Assembly (NCBI RefSeq): GCF_039862785.1
Contig: NZ_CP156795.1
Span: 1,674,001 to 1,738,000 of the forward strand
DNA from: Acinetobacter sp. ANC 7912
GTDB taxonomy: Bacteria; Pseudomonadota; Gammaproteobacteria; Pseudomonadales; Moraxellaceae
Direction: 5' to 3'
Length of the DNA: 64,000 nt
In this document: in pieces, positions 1 to 9,261 of the stretch
How positions within the stretch are numbered: the stretch's first letter is position 1
Layout: every line of letters starts with the position of its first letter
The notes under the pieces: model-generated
Seen by the model: only the letters and a program-made list of their open reading frames with translations
Databases searched by the model: none
What the model was told of the DNA's origin: nothing
Position numbers and translations under genes: made by a program

Positions 1-3
1 GGC

Positions 4-513
4 ATGAATGCACCAGCAAATTTGAACCAGGTAGGCATCGAACAGATTTCCCAGTTCCTGTACCACGAAGCGCGTTTGCTGGACGATGAGCAATGGGATG
101 AATGGCTGACCTGCTATGCTCCAACCGCTTCATTCTGGATGCCAGCTTGGGATGATGATGACACTTTGACCCAGGATCCACAGTCTGAAATCTCGCTGAT
201 TTATTACCCAGATCGTCAGGGTCTAGAAGACCGCGTGTTCCGGATCAAGACTGAACGTTCTTCAGCGACCATGCCAGATACCCGCACCTGCCACAATGTG
301 AATAACATCGAAGTGGTTGAGCGTGATGGCAACAAGGTTACTGTCCGTTTTAACTGGAACACGCTGAGCTACCGCTACAAAACCAGCTACAGCTACTTCG
401 GTATGTCGCGTTATGTGATCGATTTTTCAGGCGAACAACCACAGATTTTAAGCAAATATGTGGTGCTGAAAAACGATTACATCAACCAGGTGATCGACAT
501 TTACCACATTTAA
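4..513 (+). CDS. benB: Benzoate 1,2-dioxygenase small (beta) subunit
   Basis: This 169-residue protein is the beta subunit of the ring-hydroxylating benzoate 1,2-dioxygenase. It packs with the Rieske/iron alpha subunit (BenA), which must lie just before the window, to form cis-1,2-dihydroxybenzoate diol from benzoate. The length and the whole-protein pattern (N-terminal QFLYHEARLLDDEQWDEWL, central DRVFRIKTERSS, C-terminal DYINQVIDIYHI) fit the SnoaL-like beta-subunit family. No cofactor ligands are expected in this subunit. It heads the visible part of a same-strand cluster with benC 86 bp downstream. The start is complete, but its ribosome site is cut by the window edge. Confidence 0.96.
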   Translation: MNAPANLNQVGIEQISQFLYHEARLLDDEQWDEWLTCYAPTASFWMPAWDDDDTLTQDPQSEISLIYYPDRQGLEDRVFRIKTERSSATMPDTRTCHNVNNIEVVERDGNKVTVRFNWNTLSYRYKTSYSYFGMSRYVIDFSGEQPQILSKYVVLKNDYINQVIDIYHI

Positions 514-587
514 ATTATCCATCGCCTAAAACCCTCCAGCCCAATGGAATGTTGGCTGGAGGTCTCCCAGATTTAAAGATTTGTTAA

Positions 588-1616
<1,029 letters not shown>

Positions 1617-1632
1617 TTGAGGATATTTCGAC

Positions 1633-2418
1633 ATGACCGAACGTCAAAGATTTTTAAATAAAGTCGTAATCGTGACCGGTGCTGCCCAAGGCATCGGCCG
1701 CGGTGTAGCCATCCAGGCTGCTACTGAAGGCGCACAAGTAGTATTGGCCGATATTTCGGACTATGTGCAGGAAACCCTGGCAGAAATCGAAGCGACTGGT
1801 GGTGATGCCATCATCGTCAAGGCTAATCTGGAAACCTATGTTGGTGCCGAGGCTGTCATGGCCAAAGCACTGGAGACCTATGGACGTATTGATGTGCTGA
1901 TCAACAATGTTGGCGGTGCGATCTGGATGAAACCTTTTGAAGAATTTTCTGAAGAAGAAATCGTCAAGGAAGTGAACCGTTCATTGTTCCCAACCATGTG
2001 GTGCTGCCGTGCAGTGCTACCGCAAATGATCAAGCAGCAGCATGGCACCATCGTGAATGTGTCCTCGATTGCGACTTGTGGCATTCACCGCGCGCCGTAT
2101 TCAGCATCCAAAGGTGGCGTGAATGCGCTGACCGCTTCCCTGGCCTTTGCCTATGCCAAAGATGGTATCCGCGTGAATGCTGTGGCAACAGGTGGTACCG
2201 AAGCACCGCCACGCAAGATTCCACGCAATGCCAAACCGCTAAGCGAACAGGAAGAACAATGGATGCAGGATGTGGTCGACCAGACCAAGGATCGCAGCCA
2301 TATGAAACGCTATGGCACGATCCAGGAACAGGTCAATGCCATTCTGTTCCTGGCTTCAGATGAAGCATCGTATATGACTGGAACTATAGTTCCTGTTGGT
2401 GGCGGCGATCAGGGTTAA
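1633..2418 (+). CDS. benD: Benzoate diol dehydrogenase (1,6-dihydroxycyclohexa-2,4-diene-1-carboxylate dehydrogenase)
   Basis: This short-chain dehydrogenase of 261 residues oxidises and decarboxylates the benzoate cis-diol to catechol with NAD+. The Rossmann motif TGAAQGIG lies at residues 15-22, NNVG at 91-94, and the catalytic Y156-x3-K160 in YSASK follows the SSI serine region. It directly follows benC with a 16-bp gap and is followed by benE, the classical ben order. The position in the operon distinguishes it from other dehydrogenases of this family. Confidence 0.95.
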   Translation: MTERQRFLNKVVIVTGAAQGIGRGVAIQAATEGAQVVLADISDYVQETLAEIEATGGDAIIVKANLETYVGAEAVMAKALETYGRIDVLINNVGGAIWMKPFEEFSEEEIVKEVNRSLFPTMWCCRAVLPQMIKQQHGTIVNVSSIATCGIHRAPYSASKGGVNALTASLAFAYAKDGIRVNAVATGGTEAPPRKIPRNAKPLSEQEEQWMQDVVDQTKDRSHMKRYGTIQEQVNAILFLASDEASYMTGTIVPVGGGDQG

Positions 2419-2462
2419 ACCTGATTGCATACAGGCTCATTGACCGCAAGGAGGCAACTGCA

Positions 2463-3683
2463 ATGACACACCTGTTTCAAACCCTGAAGGATGACTGGTC
2501 GATTTCAGCCACGGTGGCAGGATTTTTAGCCGTGCTGATTTCCTATTCCGGTCCCTTGATTATTTTTTTCCAGGCGGCTCAGCAGGCACAGGTCTCGCCT
2601 GCCATGATGATTTCATGGATCTGGGGCATTTCCATTGCTGCCGCCATTTCCAGCATTTACCTGTCGGTGAAGTTTAAAGTCCCGGTAGTGATGGCCTGGT
2701 CGGCACCGGGAACAGCCCTACTGGTGACCCTGTTTCCGGAAATTTCCCTGAATGAAGCCATTGCCGCCTATATCACCACGGCGGTGGTGTTGTTCGTGAT
2801 AGGTATTACTGGCTATTTCGACAAATTACTGGCCTTGATTCCACAATCTGTCGCTGCCGGGATGATGGCTGGGATTTTGGTGAATTTTGGACTGGGGCTT
2901 TTTACTGCTACCGAAAACATGCCGATCATCGTGACCAGCATGCTGCTGGTATTCCTGATCGCGAAACGTTTTAACCCACGCTATGCCATGCTCTGGGTAC
3001 TGGGTGTGGGGCTGGTCCTGAGTTTGATTTTTGGCAAATTCCAGCCTGTTACCATGAATTTCAGTATCGCTATTCCTCAATTCATCCAGCCGGAATGGAG
3101 CTGGAATTCTACCCTGAACTTGGCACTCCCACTGATTCTGGTCAGTCTGTCGGGCCAGTTCCTGCCAGGCATGAGTTTATTAAAACTGTCCGGTTACAAC
3201 GTTCCAGCCAAACCGATTATTACCACTGCCAGTATCACCTCACTGATTTTTGCCTGTTTTGGCGCCATTACTACAGTGCTTGGTTCGATTACTGCAGCCC
3301 TGTGTATGGGTGCAGATGCGCATGAAGCCAAAGACAAACGCTATATTGCCGGTATCTGTAATGGCCTGTTTTACATCCTCGGTGGTCTGTTTGCTGGCAG
3401 CATTGTGTTGCTGTTTAGCCTGTTTCCAAAAGAACTGGTTGCTGCACTGGCTGGGCTGGCTTTACTCGGTGCAATTTCCAGCAACCTGACCGTGGCCATG
3501 CAAACCGAAAACCAGCGTGAATCTGCCCTGATTACCTTTCTGGCTACTGCTTCTGGCATGAGCCTGTTGGGCATGAGTTCCGTGTTCTGGGGCATCTGTA
3601 TCGGCCTGCTGGCGCACTTTGTACTTAGCCCAAAGAAATCTTCACTGCAAACAAATTTAGCTTCTGATTCAAAACGTGCCTGA
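2463..3683 (+). CDS. benE: Benzoate/H+ symporter family protein BenE
   Basis: This 406-residue polytopic inner-membrane protein of the BenE family is predicted to have about 11-12 hydrophobic segments spread through the chain. The family is assigned to benzoate uptake by proton symport. The motif FQAAQQAQVSPAMMISWIWGIS near the N-terminus and the conserved MAWSAPGTALL are typical. A strong AAGGAGG ribosome site stands before the ATG. It ends 24 bp before catI, which suggests transcription continues from the ben genes into the cat genes. Confidence 0.93.
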   Translation: MTHLFQTLKDDWSISATVAGFLAVLISYSGPLIIFFQAAQQAQVSPAMMISWIWGISIAAAISSIYLSVKFKVPVVMAWSAPGTALLVTLFPEISLNEAIAAYITTAVVLFVIGITGYFDKLLALIPQSVAAGMMAGILVNFGLGLFTATENMPIIVTSMLLVFLIAKRFNPRYAMLWVLGVGLVLSLIFGKFQPVTMNFSIAIPQFIQPEWSWNSTLNLALPLILVSLSGQFLPGMSLLKLSGYNVPAKPIITTASITSLIFACFGAITTVLGSITAALCMGADAHEAKDKRYIAGICNGLFYILGGLFAGSIVLLFSLFPKELVAALAGLALLGAISSNLTVAMQTENQRESALITFLATASGMSLLGMSSVFWGICIGLLAHFVLSPKKSSLQTNLASDSKRA

Positions 3684-3707
3684 GTGATAGGCAGTAAAGG
3701 AAAGATT

Positions 3708-4379
3708 ATGATTGATAAAAGTTCTGCTTCACTGGTTGAAGCACTTTCACAAATCAAAGATGGATCAACCATCATGATTGGTGGTTTCGGTACCGCAGGT
3801 CAGCCTGCTGAACTGATTGATGGCCTGATCGAGCTTGGTGTAAAAGATCTGGTGATCGTTAACAATAATGCCGGTAATGGCGACTATGGCCTGGCGAAAC
3901 TGCTGAAGACCGGCGCAGTTCGTAAAATTATCTGCTCTTTCCCGCGCCAGTCAGACTCATGGGTCTTTGACGAGCTGTACCGTGCCGGCAAGATCGAACT
4001 GGAACTGGTACCTCAGGGCAACCTGGCCTGCCGGATTCAGGCTGCCGGTATGGGACTTGGTCCAATCTATACTCCGACTGGTTTTGGTACCTTGCTGGCG
4101 GAAGGTAAACCGACCCTGAATTATGAAGGCAAAGATTACGTTTTAGAAAATCCAATTAAAGCGGATTTTGCACTGATCAAGGCACATAAAGGCGATCGCT
4201 GGGGCAATCTGGTCTATCGTAAATCGGCACGTAACTTCGGTCCAATCATGGCTATGGCGGCAGATGTGACTATTGCCCAAGTTGCTGAAGTCGTTGAACT
4301 CGGTGAGCTGGATCCAGAACACATCATTACCCCGGGCATCTTTGTCCAACACGTTGTCCAAGTACAACCGGTACAGTAA
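3708..4379 (+). CDS. catI: 3-oxoadipate CoA-transferase subunit A
   Basis: Together with the next gene this subunit moves CoA from succinyl-CoA to 3-oxoadipate in the beta-ketoadipate pathway. The N-terminal GGFGTAGQPAELI glycine-rich CoA-transferase signature and the 223-residue length fit subunit A. I place the start at ATG 3708, seven bases after AAAGGA, rather than at the GTG 24 bases upstream, which would begin just beyond the benE stop codon. A pca copy of this gene usually exists elsewhere in Acinetobacter; the name catI is chosen because it lies with the ben genes. Confidence 0.92.
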   Translation: MIDKSSASLVEALSQIKDGSTIMIGGFGTAGQPAELIDGLIELGVKDLVIVNNNAGNGDYGLAKLLKTGAVRKIICSFPRQSDSWVFDELYRAGKIELELVPQGNLACRIQAAGMGLGPIYTPTGFGTLLAEGKPTLNYEGKDYVLENPIKADFALIKAHKGDRWGNLVYRKSARNFGPIMAMAADVTIAQVAEVVELGELDPEHIITPGIFVQHVVQVQPVQ

Positions 4380-4394
4380 TTCAGGAGCAAAATC

Positions 4395-5048
4395 ATGAGC
4401 TATATCAAACTGACCCGTGACCAGATTGCTGAACGTGTTGCCCAGGACATTCCTGATGGTGCCTATGTTAACCTTGGTATTGGCTTGCCGACCAAGATTG
4501 CCAGCTATCTTCCTGCAGACAAGGATGTTTTCCTGCATTCTGAAAATGGCCTGCTGGCTTTCGGTCCGCCACCTGCCAAAGGTGAAGAAGACCCTGAACT
4601 GATCAATGCCGGTAAAGAATTTGTGACCATGCTGACCGGCGGTGCCTTTTTCCACCATGGCGATTCTTTCGCCATGATGCGTGGCGGTCACCTGGACATT
4701 GCGGTACTCGGAGCTTTCCAGGTCGCTGAAAATGGTGACCTGGCCAACTGGCATACTGGTGCACCGGATGCAATTCCTGCTGTCGGTGGCGCGATGGATC
4801 TGGCCGTCGGTGCCAAGAAAGTCTTTATCACTACCGATCACATCACTAAAAAAGGTGAACCGAAGATCGTTGCTGAACTGACTTATCCTGCCACTGGCCT
4901 GAAATGTGTAGACCGTATCTATACCGATCTGTGCGTGATTGATGTCACGGCTGAAGGTATGAAAGTCATTGAAAAAGTTGAAGGTCTGTCATTTAAAGAA
5001 TTGCAGTCGATGACGGGTGCGAAACTGATTGATGCGACTCAGGGTTAA
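4395..5048 (+). CDS. catJ: 3-oxoadipate CoA-transferase subunit B
   Basis: The second subunit of 3-oxoadipate:succinyl-CoA transferase, 217 residues. The catalytic glutamate that forms the CoA thioester is E50 in the SENG motif, and the preceding NLGIGLPT loop is conserved. It starts 15 bp after catI with an AGGAG ribosome site, so the two subunits are translated together. A REP-like repeat fills the 130 bp between its stop and catF. Confidence 0.94.
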   Translation: MSYIKLTRDQIAERVAQDIPDGAYVNLGIGLPTKIASYLPADKDVFLHSENGLLAFGPPPAKGEEDPELINAGKEFVTMLTGGAFFHHGDSFAMMRGGHLDIAVLGAFQVAENGDLANWHTGAPDAIPAVGGAMDLAVGAKKVFITTDHITKKGEPKIVAELTYPATGLKCVDRIYTDLCVIDVTAEGMKVIEKVEGLSFKELQSMTGAKLIDATQG

Positions 5049-5165
5049 TAATCCCTCCTAACCTCCCTGAGCAAGTTTTAAAGCACTGCTTTTAAAATTC
5101 AGCGCAAGAAAGGGAGAAAAAGTCCCCCTTTTATAAAGGGGGATTTAGAGGGATTTAAAGGAACA
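5049..5165. repeat. REP-like compound repeat between catJ and catF
   Basis: The gap holds two modules. The first begins ATCCCTCCTAACCTCCCT, the head sequence seen again at 6387 and 10665 and in reverse at 13195. The second contains the hairpin arms CCCCCTTT and AAAGGGGG (about 5121-5140) followed by GATTTAGAGGGATTT, which is a head module in reverse. The arrangement of two inverted modules resembles a BIME. It could slow transcription or protect the 3' end of the catIJ message; that function is inferred. Confidence 0.7.
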
Positions 5166-5178
5166 AGGAATTTAATAA

Positions 5179-6384
5179 ATGAAAAACGCATATATCATCG
5201 ATGCCATTCGTACCCCATTCGGTCGTTATGCCGGTGGACTGGCACCTGTTCGTGCCGATGACCTGGGTGCGATTCCGATTAAGGCTTTGATGGAACGTAA
5301 CCCAAGTATCAACTGGGAAAAAGTAGATGACGTAATTTTCGGCTGTGCCAACCAGGCCGGTGAAGATAACCGCAACGTGGGTCGTATGTCCGCTCTGCTT
5401 GCAGGTGTACCTTATCAAGTGCCAGCCACTACCATTAACCGTCTCTGCGGATCCTCCCTGGATGCGGTAGCCATTGCGGCACGTGCCATTAAAGCAGGTG
5501 AAGCGAATTTGATTGTTGCCGGTGGTGTGGAATCCATGTCACGCGCCCCTTTTGTCATGGGTAAAGCGGAGACCGCTTATGGCCGTGCACAAAAGATCGA
5601 AGACACCACCATGGGCTGGCGTTTTATCAATCAAAAACTAAAAGAACTGTATGGCGTGGAAACCATGCCGGAAACTGCGGAAAATGTGGCAACACAGTTC
5701 AATATCAACCGTGAAGATCAAGACAAGTTTGCCCTGACCAGCCAGCAACGTACTGCAGCGGCACAAGCCAAAGGTTTCTTTAAAAATGAAATCGTGCCCG
5801 TGGTCATTCCTCAGCGTAAAGGCGAACCGGTTGTGGTAGATACCGATGAACATCCTCGTGCATCTACAACACTGGAAGGTTTAACCAAGCTAAAACCAGT
5901 TGTAAAAGCGGATGGAACCGTGACTGCCGGCAATGCTTCTGGCATTAACGATGGTGCAGCTGCATTACTGATTGCATCTGATGAAGCGGTTGCAGAATAT
6001 GGTCTTAAAGTGCGTGCCAAAATTATTGGCTCAACCGTGGTCGGTGTAGAGCCACGTATTATGGGCTTTGGTCCGGCACCGGCGATCAAAAAGCTACTGG
6101 CCCAGACCGGTTTGACACTAGATCAGATGGATGTGATTGAGCTGAATGAAGCCTTTGCTGCACAGGCACTAGCCGTGACCCGTGACCTTGGCCTTCCAGA
6201 TGATGCTGCGCATGTAAACCCGAATGGTGGAGCCATTGCCATTGGCCATCCACTCGGTGCTTCCGGTGCCCGTCTGGTGACCACTGCCTTAAACCAGCTG
6301 GAACAGACTGGCGGTAAATATGCTCTCTGCTCTATGTGTATCGGTGTGGGTCAAGGTATCGCGCTGATTATTGAACGTGTTTAA
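5179..6384 (+). CDS. catF: 3-oxoadipyl-CoA thiolase
   Basis: This 401-residue thiolase cleaves 3-oxoadipyl-CoA with CoA to succinyl-CoA and acetyl-CoA, the last step of the beta-ketoadipate route. The acyl-carrying cysteine is C90 in [10 protein letters not shown]. The C-terminal [11 protein letters not shown] histidine motif and the [10 protein letters not shown] cysteine motif are intact. REP-like repeats flank it on both sides, but it remains collinear with catIJ and catD. It is distinguished from acetoacetyl-CoA thiolases mainly by context. Confidence 0.95.
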   Translation: MKNAYIIDAIRTPFGRYAGGLAPVRADDLGAIPIKALMERNPSINWEKVDDVIFGCANQAGEDNRNVGRMSALLAGVPYQVPATTINRLCGSSLDAVAIAARAIKAGEANLIVAGGVESMSRAPFVMGKAETAYGRAQKIEDTTMGWRFINQKLKELYGVETMPETAENVATQFNINREDQDKFALTSQQRTAAAQAKGFFKNEIVPVVIPQRKGEPVVVDTDEHPRASTTLEGLTKLKPVVKADGTVTAGNASGINDGAAALLIASDEAVAEYGLKVRAKIIGSTVVGVEPRIMGFGPAPAIKKLLAQTGLTLDQMDVIELNEAFAAQALAVTRDLGLPDDAAHVNPNGGAIAIGHPLGASGARLVTTALNQLEQTGGKYALCSMCIGVGQGIALIIERV

Positions 6385-6385
6385 A

Positions 6386-6466
6386 AATCCCTCCTAACCT
6401 CCCTTTCTTGCACAAGGCTTAAGCAGTGCTTATGCCTTGTTCAGGGAGGAACTTTTAGAAGGAAAT
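6386..6466. repeat. REP-like repeat between catF and catD
   Basis: The repeat starts with the head ATCCCTCCTAACCTCCCTTT, then holds a 25-bp near-perfect palindrome with arms AAGGCTTAAGCA and TGCTTATGCCTT, and closes with CAGGGAGGAAC, the inverted partner of the head. A near copy in the opposite orientation lies at 13130-13195 near ureA. It separates catF from catD inside an apparent operon. Confidence 0.75.
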
Positions 6467-6480
6467 AAAAGGAATAACAA

Positions 6481-7260
6481 ATGCCAACATTTACATCGAA
6501 TGATGCCCAGATTAATTACCAGACTTTTGGGGATGCTAGCAAACCTGCATTGGTATTTTCCAATTCACTGGGTACCAAATACAGCATGTGGCTGCCACAG
6601 ATTGATCATTTTCAGCAGGATTATTACGTAATCTGCTATGACACCCGTGGTCATGGTGGTTCGGAAGCACCGCAAGGCCCATATAGCCTGGAGCAGTTGG
6701 GTCAGGATGTCGTGAATCTTCTGGATCATTTGAACATTGCAAAAGCTACATTCTGTGGTATTTCTATGGGTGGCTTAACCGGTCAATGGTTGGCGATTCA
6801 TAAGCCAGAACGTTTTAGCCAGGTGATTGTCTGCAATACTGCAGCCAAAATTGGCCAGGAACAGGCATGGCAAGACCGTGCTGCGCTTGTCCGTGAGCAA
6901 GGTCTTACTCCGATTGCTGCAACTGCGGCATCACGCTGGTTTACCGATCCCTTTATCCAGAGCAACCCGGCAGTCGTTGCAGAACTTTCAAACGACCTCG
7001 GAGCTGGCAGCCCAGAAGGCTATGCAAACTGCTGTGAAGCTCTGGCTAAGGCGGATGTCCGCGAACAACTTAGCAGCATTCAAATCCCTGTGCTGATTAT
7101 TGCGGGTCAGCAGGATCCGGTGACGACTGTTGCAGATGGTCAGTTTATGCAGCAACGTATTGCGAATAGCCAGTTGTTTGAAATCAATGCTTCGCATATT
7201 TCAAATATTGAACAGCCGGAAGCCTTTAATCGGGCAGTACAAAATTTTCTTGCTGCTTGA
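6481..7260 (+). CDS. catD: 3-oxoadipate enol-lactonase
   Basis: An alpha/beta-hydrolase of 259 residues that hydrolyses 3-oxoadipate enol-lactone to 3-oxoadipate. The nucleophile elbow is CGISMGG with S95, and the C-terminal histidine is in ASHISNIEQP. The sequence NSLGTKYSMW near residue 28 is typical of PcaD/CatD enzymes. It ends the visible ben-cat unit, and a bidirectional terminator follows within 20 bp. Confidence 0.94.
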   Translation: MPTFTSNDAQINYQTFGDASKPALVFSNSLGTKYSMWLPQIDHFQQDYYVICYDTRGHGGSEAPQGPYSLEQLGQDVVNLLDHLNIAKATFCGISMGGLTGQWLAIHKPERFSQVIVCNTAAKIGQEQAWQDRAALVREQGLTPIAATAASRWFTDPFIQSNPAVVAELSNDLGAGSPEGYANCCEALAKADVREQLSSIQIPVLIIAGQQDPVTTVADGQFMQQRIANSQLFEINASHISNIEQPEAFNRAVQNFLAA

Positions 7261-7271
7261 TTCATTGTTGT

Positions 7272-7307
7272 AAAAAAAAGCCACGATATTTCGTGGCTTT
7301 TCTTTTA
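7272..7307. terminator. Bidirectional rho-independent terminator
   Basis: The arms AAGCCACGA and TCGTGGCTT enclose a TATT loop, with A- and T-runs on both sides. The hairpin serves the convergent catD (+) and EamA transporter (-) genes. Confidence 0.85.
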
Positions 7308-7319
7308 TTCGTGTATTGG

Positions 7320-8207
7320 TTAAGCCCAGATCACCAGCATCGCTGCAATCACCACTAATCCCAAGCCCCAGTGCTCGGCACGCGCCAGTTTTTCTTTAAA
7401 GAAATAAGCGGAAATTAGCAGACTGAACAGGATTTCGATTTGTCCCAAGGTTTTCACGATTGGCACACTCATCATACTCATGGCGGTAAACCAGCCGAGG
7501 GATGCCATAAAGCTACAAAAACTGACTTTAAAAGTAAGTCCCAAACGTTGCCACATGGCGACTAAGGTTTTTCGACTAAACAGGCTCAGGTAAATCAGCA
7601 TACTGATGCACTGGAAACCAATCACTGAAATCAGTACCCATGAAGCACGATGTATGGTTGGCAACATCGGTAGTTCCAGGCTGGCTTCACGGACCAAGAG
7701 CGAGGTAATAGCAAAGCTTAAACCACTTCCGATTCCGATGGCTAAAGTCATGGTGGATAAACCAGTCAGCTGATTGCCTTTACTGAGCAGAAATACCGCA
7801 TAACCACCGATCAGTACTCCGATCCATGCGAGTACAGAAAGATGATCTGACAGGAAAATCACTCCGATAATGGCAGCCAGAATCGCTTCACTTTTTGCCA
7901 GTCCAACGCCAATCGCATAATTTTTCTGTTTAAACAGCTGTACCATCAAGGCGGTTGCCAGAATCTGGCTGATACCGGCAATCAGGATATAGATCCAATA
8001 CTTCGGGGTAAAATGCACCACACTTTCTACCGGTTTGAAGTGGTATAAACTCGCGATATAAAGTCCAGCCAGAGGAAATCCAAACAGGAAACGCGCTAGC
8101 GTCACGCCCCAGATATCAACAGTGGTGCTGAGCTGTTTTTGAAAGGCATTTCGCCAGGCTTGCATAAAGGCAGCCATCAAAGTAAAGAAAATCCAGCTGA
8201 TTGCCAT
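7320..8207 (-). CDS. EamA/DMT-family transporter
   Basis: This 295-residue membrane protein has about ten hydrophobic segments arranged as two EamA-like halves, the drug/metabolite transporter fold. The family exports metabolites and amino acids; the substrate cannot be read from the sequence. It is convergent with catD and separated from the DUF2971 gene by about 100 bp, with no sign that it belongs to the ben-cat pathway. Confidence 0.85.
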   Translation of the reverse strand: MAISWIFFTLMAAFMQAWRNAFQKQLSTTVDIWGVTLARFLFGFPLAGLYIASLYHFKPVESVVHFTPKYWIYILIAGISQILATALMVQLFKQKNYAIGVGLAKSEAILAAIIGVIFLSDHLSVLAWIGVLIGGYAVFLLSKGNQLTGLSTMTLAIGIGSGLSFAITSLLVREASLELPMLPTIHRASWVLISVIGFQCISMLIYLSLFSRKTLVAMWQRLGLTFKVSFCSFMASLGWFTAMSMMSVPIVKTLGQIEILFSLLISAYFFKEKLARAEHWGLGLVVIAAMLVIWA

Positions 8208-8311
8208 ACGGTCATCTGCTAATACATTAAAAGTAAAATATTTTATGCATTAGCAGACGTTATGACTAATTAAAAATGGAATGTGGGTTAATAGCAGAAA
8301 GTTTGGATTGC

Positions 8312-9223
8312 TTATTTATTTCTTTTTAAACCAAGAAGATCTAAACGCGGATGGTTTGGAACATTTATCCCGTAACCATTCGGTATCCTTTCAGCTACAT
8401 AGAATGGAATTTTCTGTTCCTCACAAATCTTCTTTAATAACTTCTTATTAGAGTCTTCGATTTTGATTCCTGAAATAACAGTACATAGCAATTTTTCTTT
8501 AGGAAATTTTTGTATTGGATTCTTAATTTCATGTTTTAAGATACGAAATTCTTTTTCATACTCCCAATCAATAGCCTTTGATAAATACACTTTATTTGTA
8601 ATTGCTGGGCTTTCTAAATTTTTCCTATCTACTTTAGAAACAATTGGTATCGAACTGAGATATTGGACTGGTATTGGTAAAAAATTTAAAAGCTCTAAAC
8701 CCTCTTGGAGTTCTTTTTTAGAAAATTTAAATTCTATTAAAAAACCAGTATGGTTTTCTGCATAATGTGACCACATGAGAATATTTAATGGATTATGATT
8801 TAAACAACAAACACCAAAATTCTCATGTAGTTTTCTAAAGTAGCTCAGATCATCCATTTCTTTTTTCTGAACGTGTTTTACTTGGCGAGCTAGCAATATT
8901 CTTTTAGCAGGAGAAACTTTTGGTAATCCCCCTTTTTGTATAATCGATCGCAATTCTGTAGCGGAATGAAAGTGATCTTCTGAAATACCATAAACACAAT
9001 CAAATGGGTCATTAAATTCAGCAGGTGGAGTAAAACGAATCGTTCCATCTTTCAAAATAGCCAACGATCCATTAGAAAACCGTACATGCTTATATAAGTA
9101 AATATAGTTATGATCTTGATGTACAAAGGGGTATTCAGAAATATTTTGCAAGTTTAGAAACTCTTTTAAGTCATTAGATTTTTCTTTTTGTATACCTTTC
9201 GCGCAAACATCACAAGCTAGCAA
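8312..9223 (-). CDS. DUF2971 domain protein
   Basis: The 303-residue product carries the DUF2971 N-terminal signature LYKHVRFSNGSL...GTIRFTPPAEFNDPFDC (about residues 43-77) and a long charged body. The molecular role is unknown; members occur in variable regions of many genomes. The gene is visibly more AT-rich than its neighbours, which suggests recent transfer. The chosen TTG start at 9223 is preceded by AAGGTG at a fair distance; no in-frame ATG exists before about residue 117. IS copy 1 lies only 38 bp upstream, so the original promoter may have been displaced. Confidence 0.75.
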   Translation of the reverse strand: MLACDVCAKGIQKEKSNDLKEFLNLQNISEYPFVHQDHNYIYLYKHVRFSNGSLAILKDGTIRFTPPAEFNDPFDCVYGISEDHFHSATELRSIIQKGGLPKVSPAKRILLARQVKHVQKKEMDDLSYFRKLHENFGVCCLNHNPLNILMWSHYAENHTGFLIEFKFSKKELQEGLELLNFLPIPVQYLSSIPIVSKVDRKNLESPAITNKVYLSKAIDWEYEKEFRILKHEIKNPIQKFPKEKLLCTVISGIKIEDSNKKLLKKICEEQKIPFYVAERIPNGYGINVPNHPRLDLLGLKRNK

Positions 9224-9261
9224 TTAATACTTTCACCTTCCTCCCAATCTTCTCTTAAAGG

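Noticed and set aside
2826..3080. Reverse-strand and alternate-frame open frames inside ben, ure and cat genes
   Set aside because: They lie wholly within well-supported genes, lack ribosome sites and show no protein motifs; they are by-products of the codon use of the real genes.
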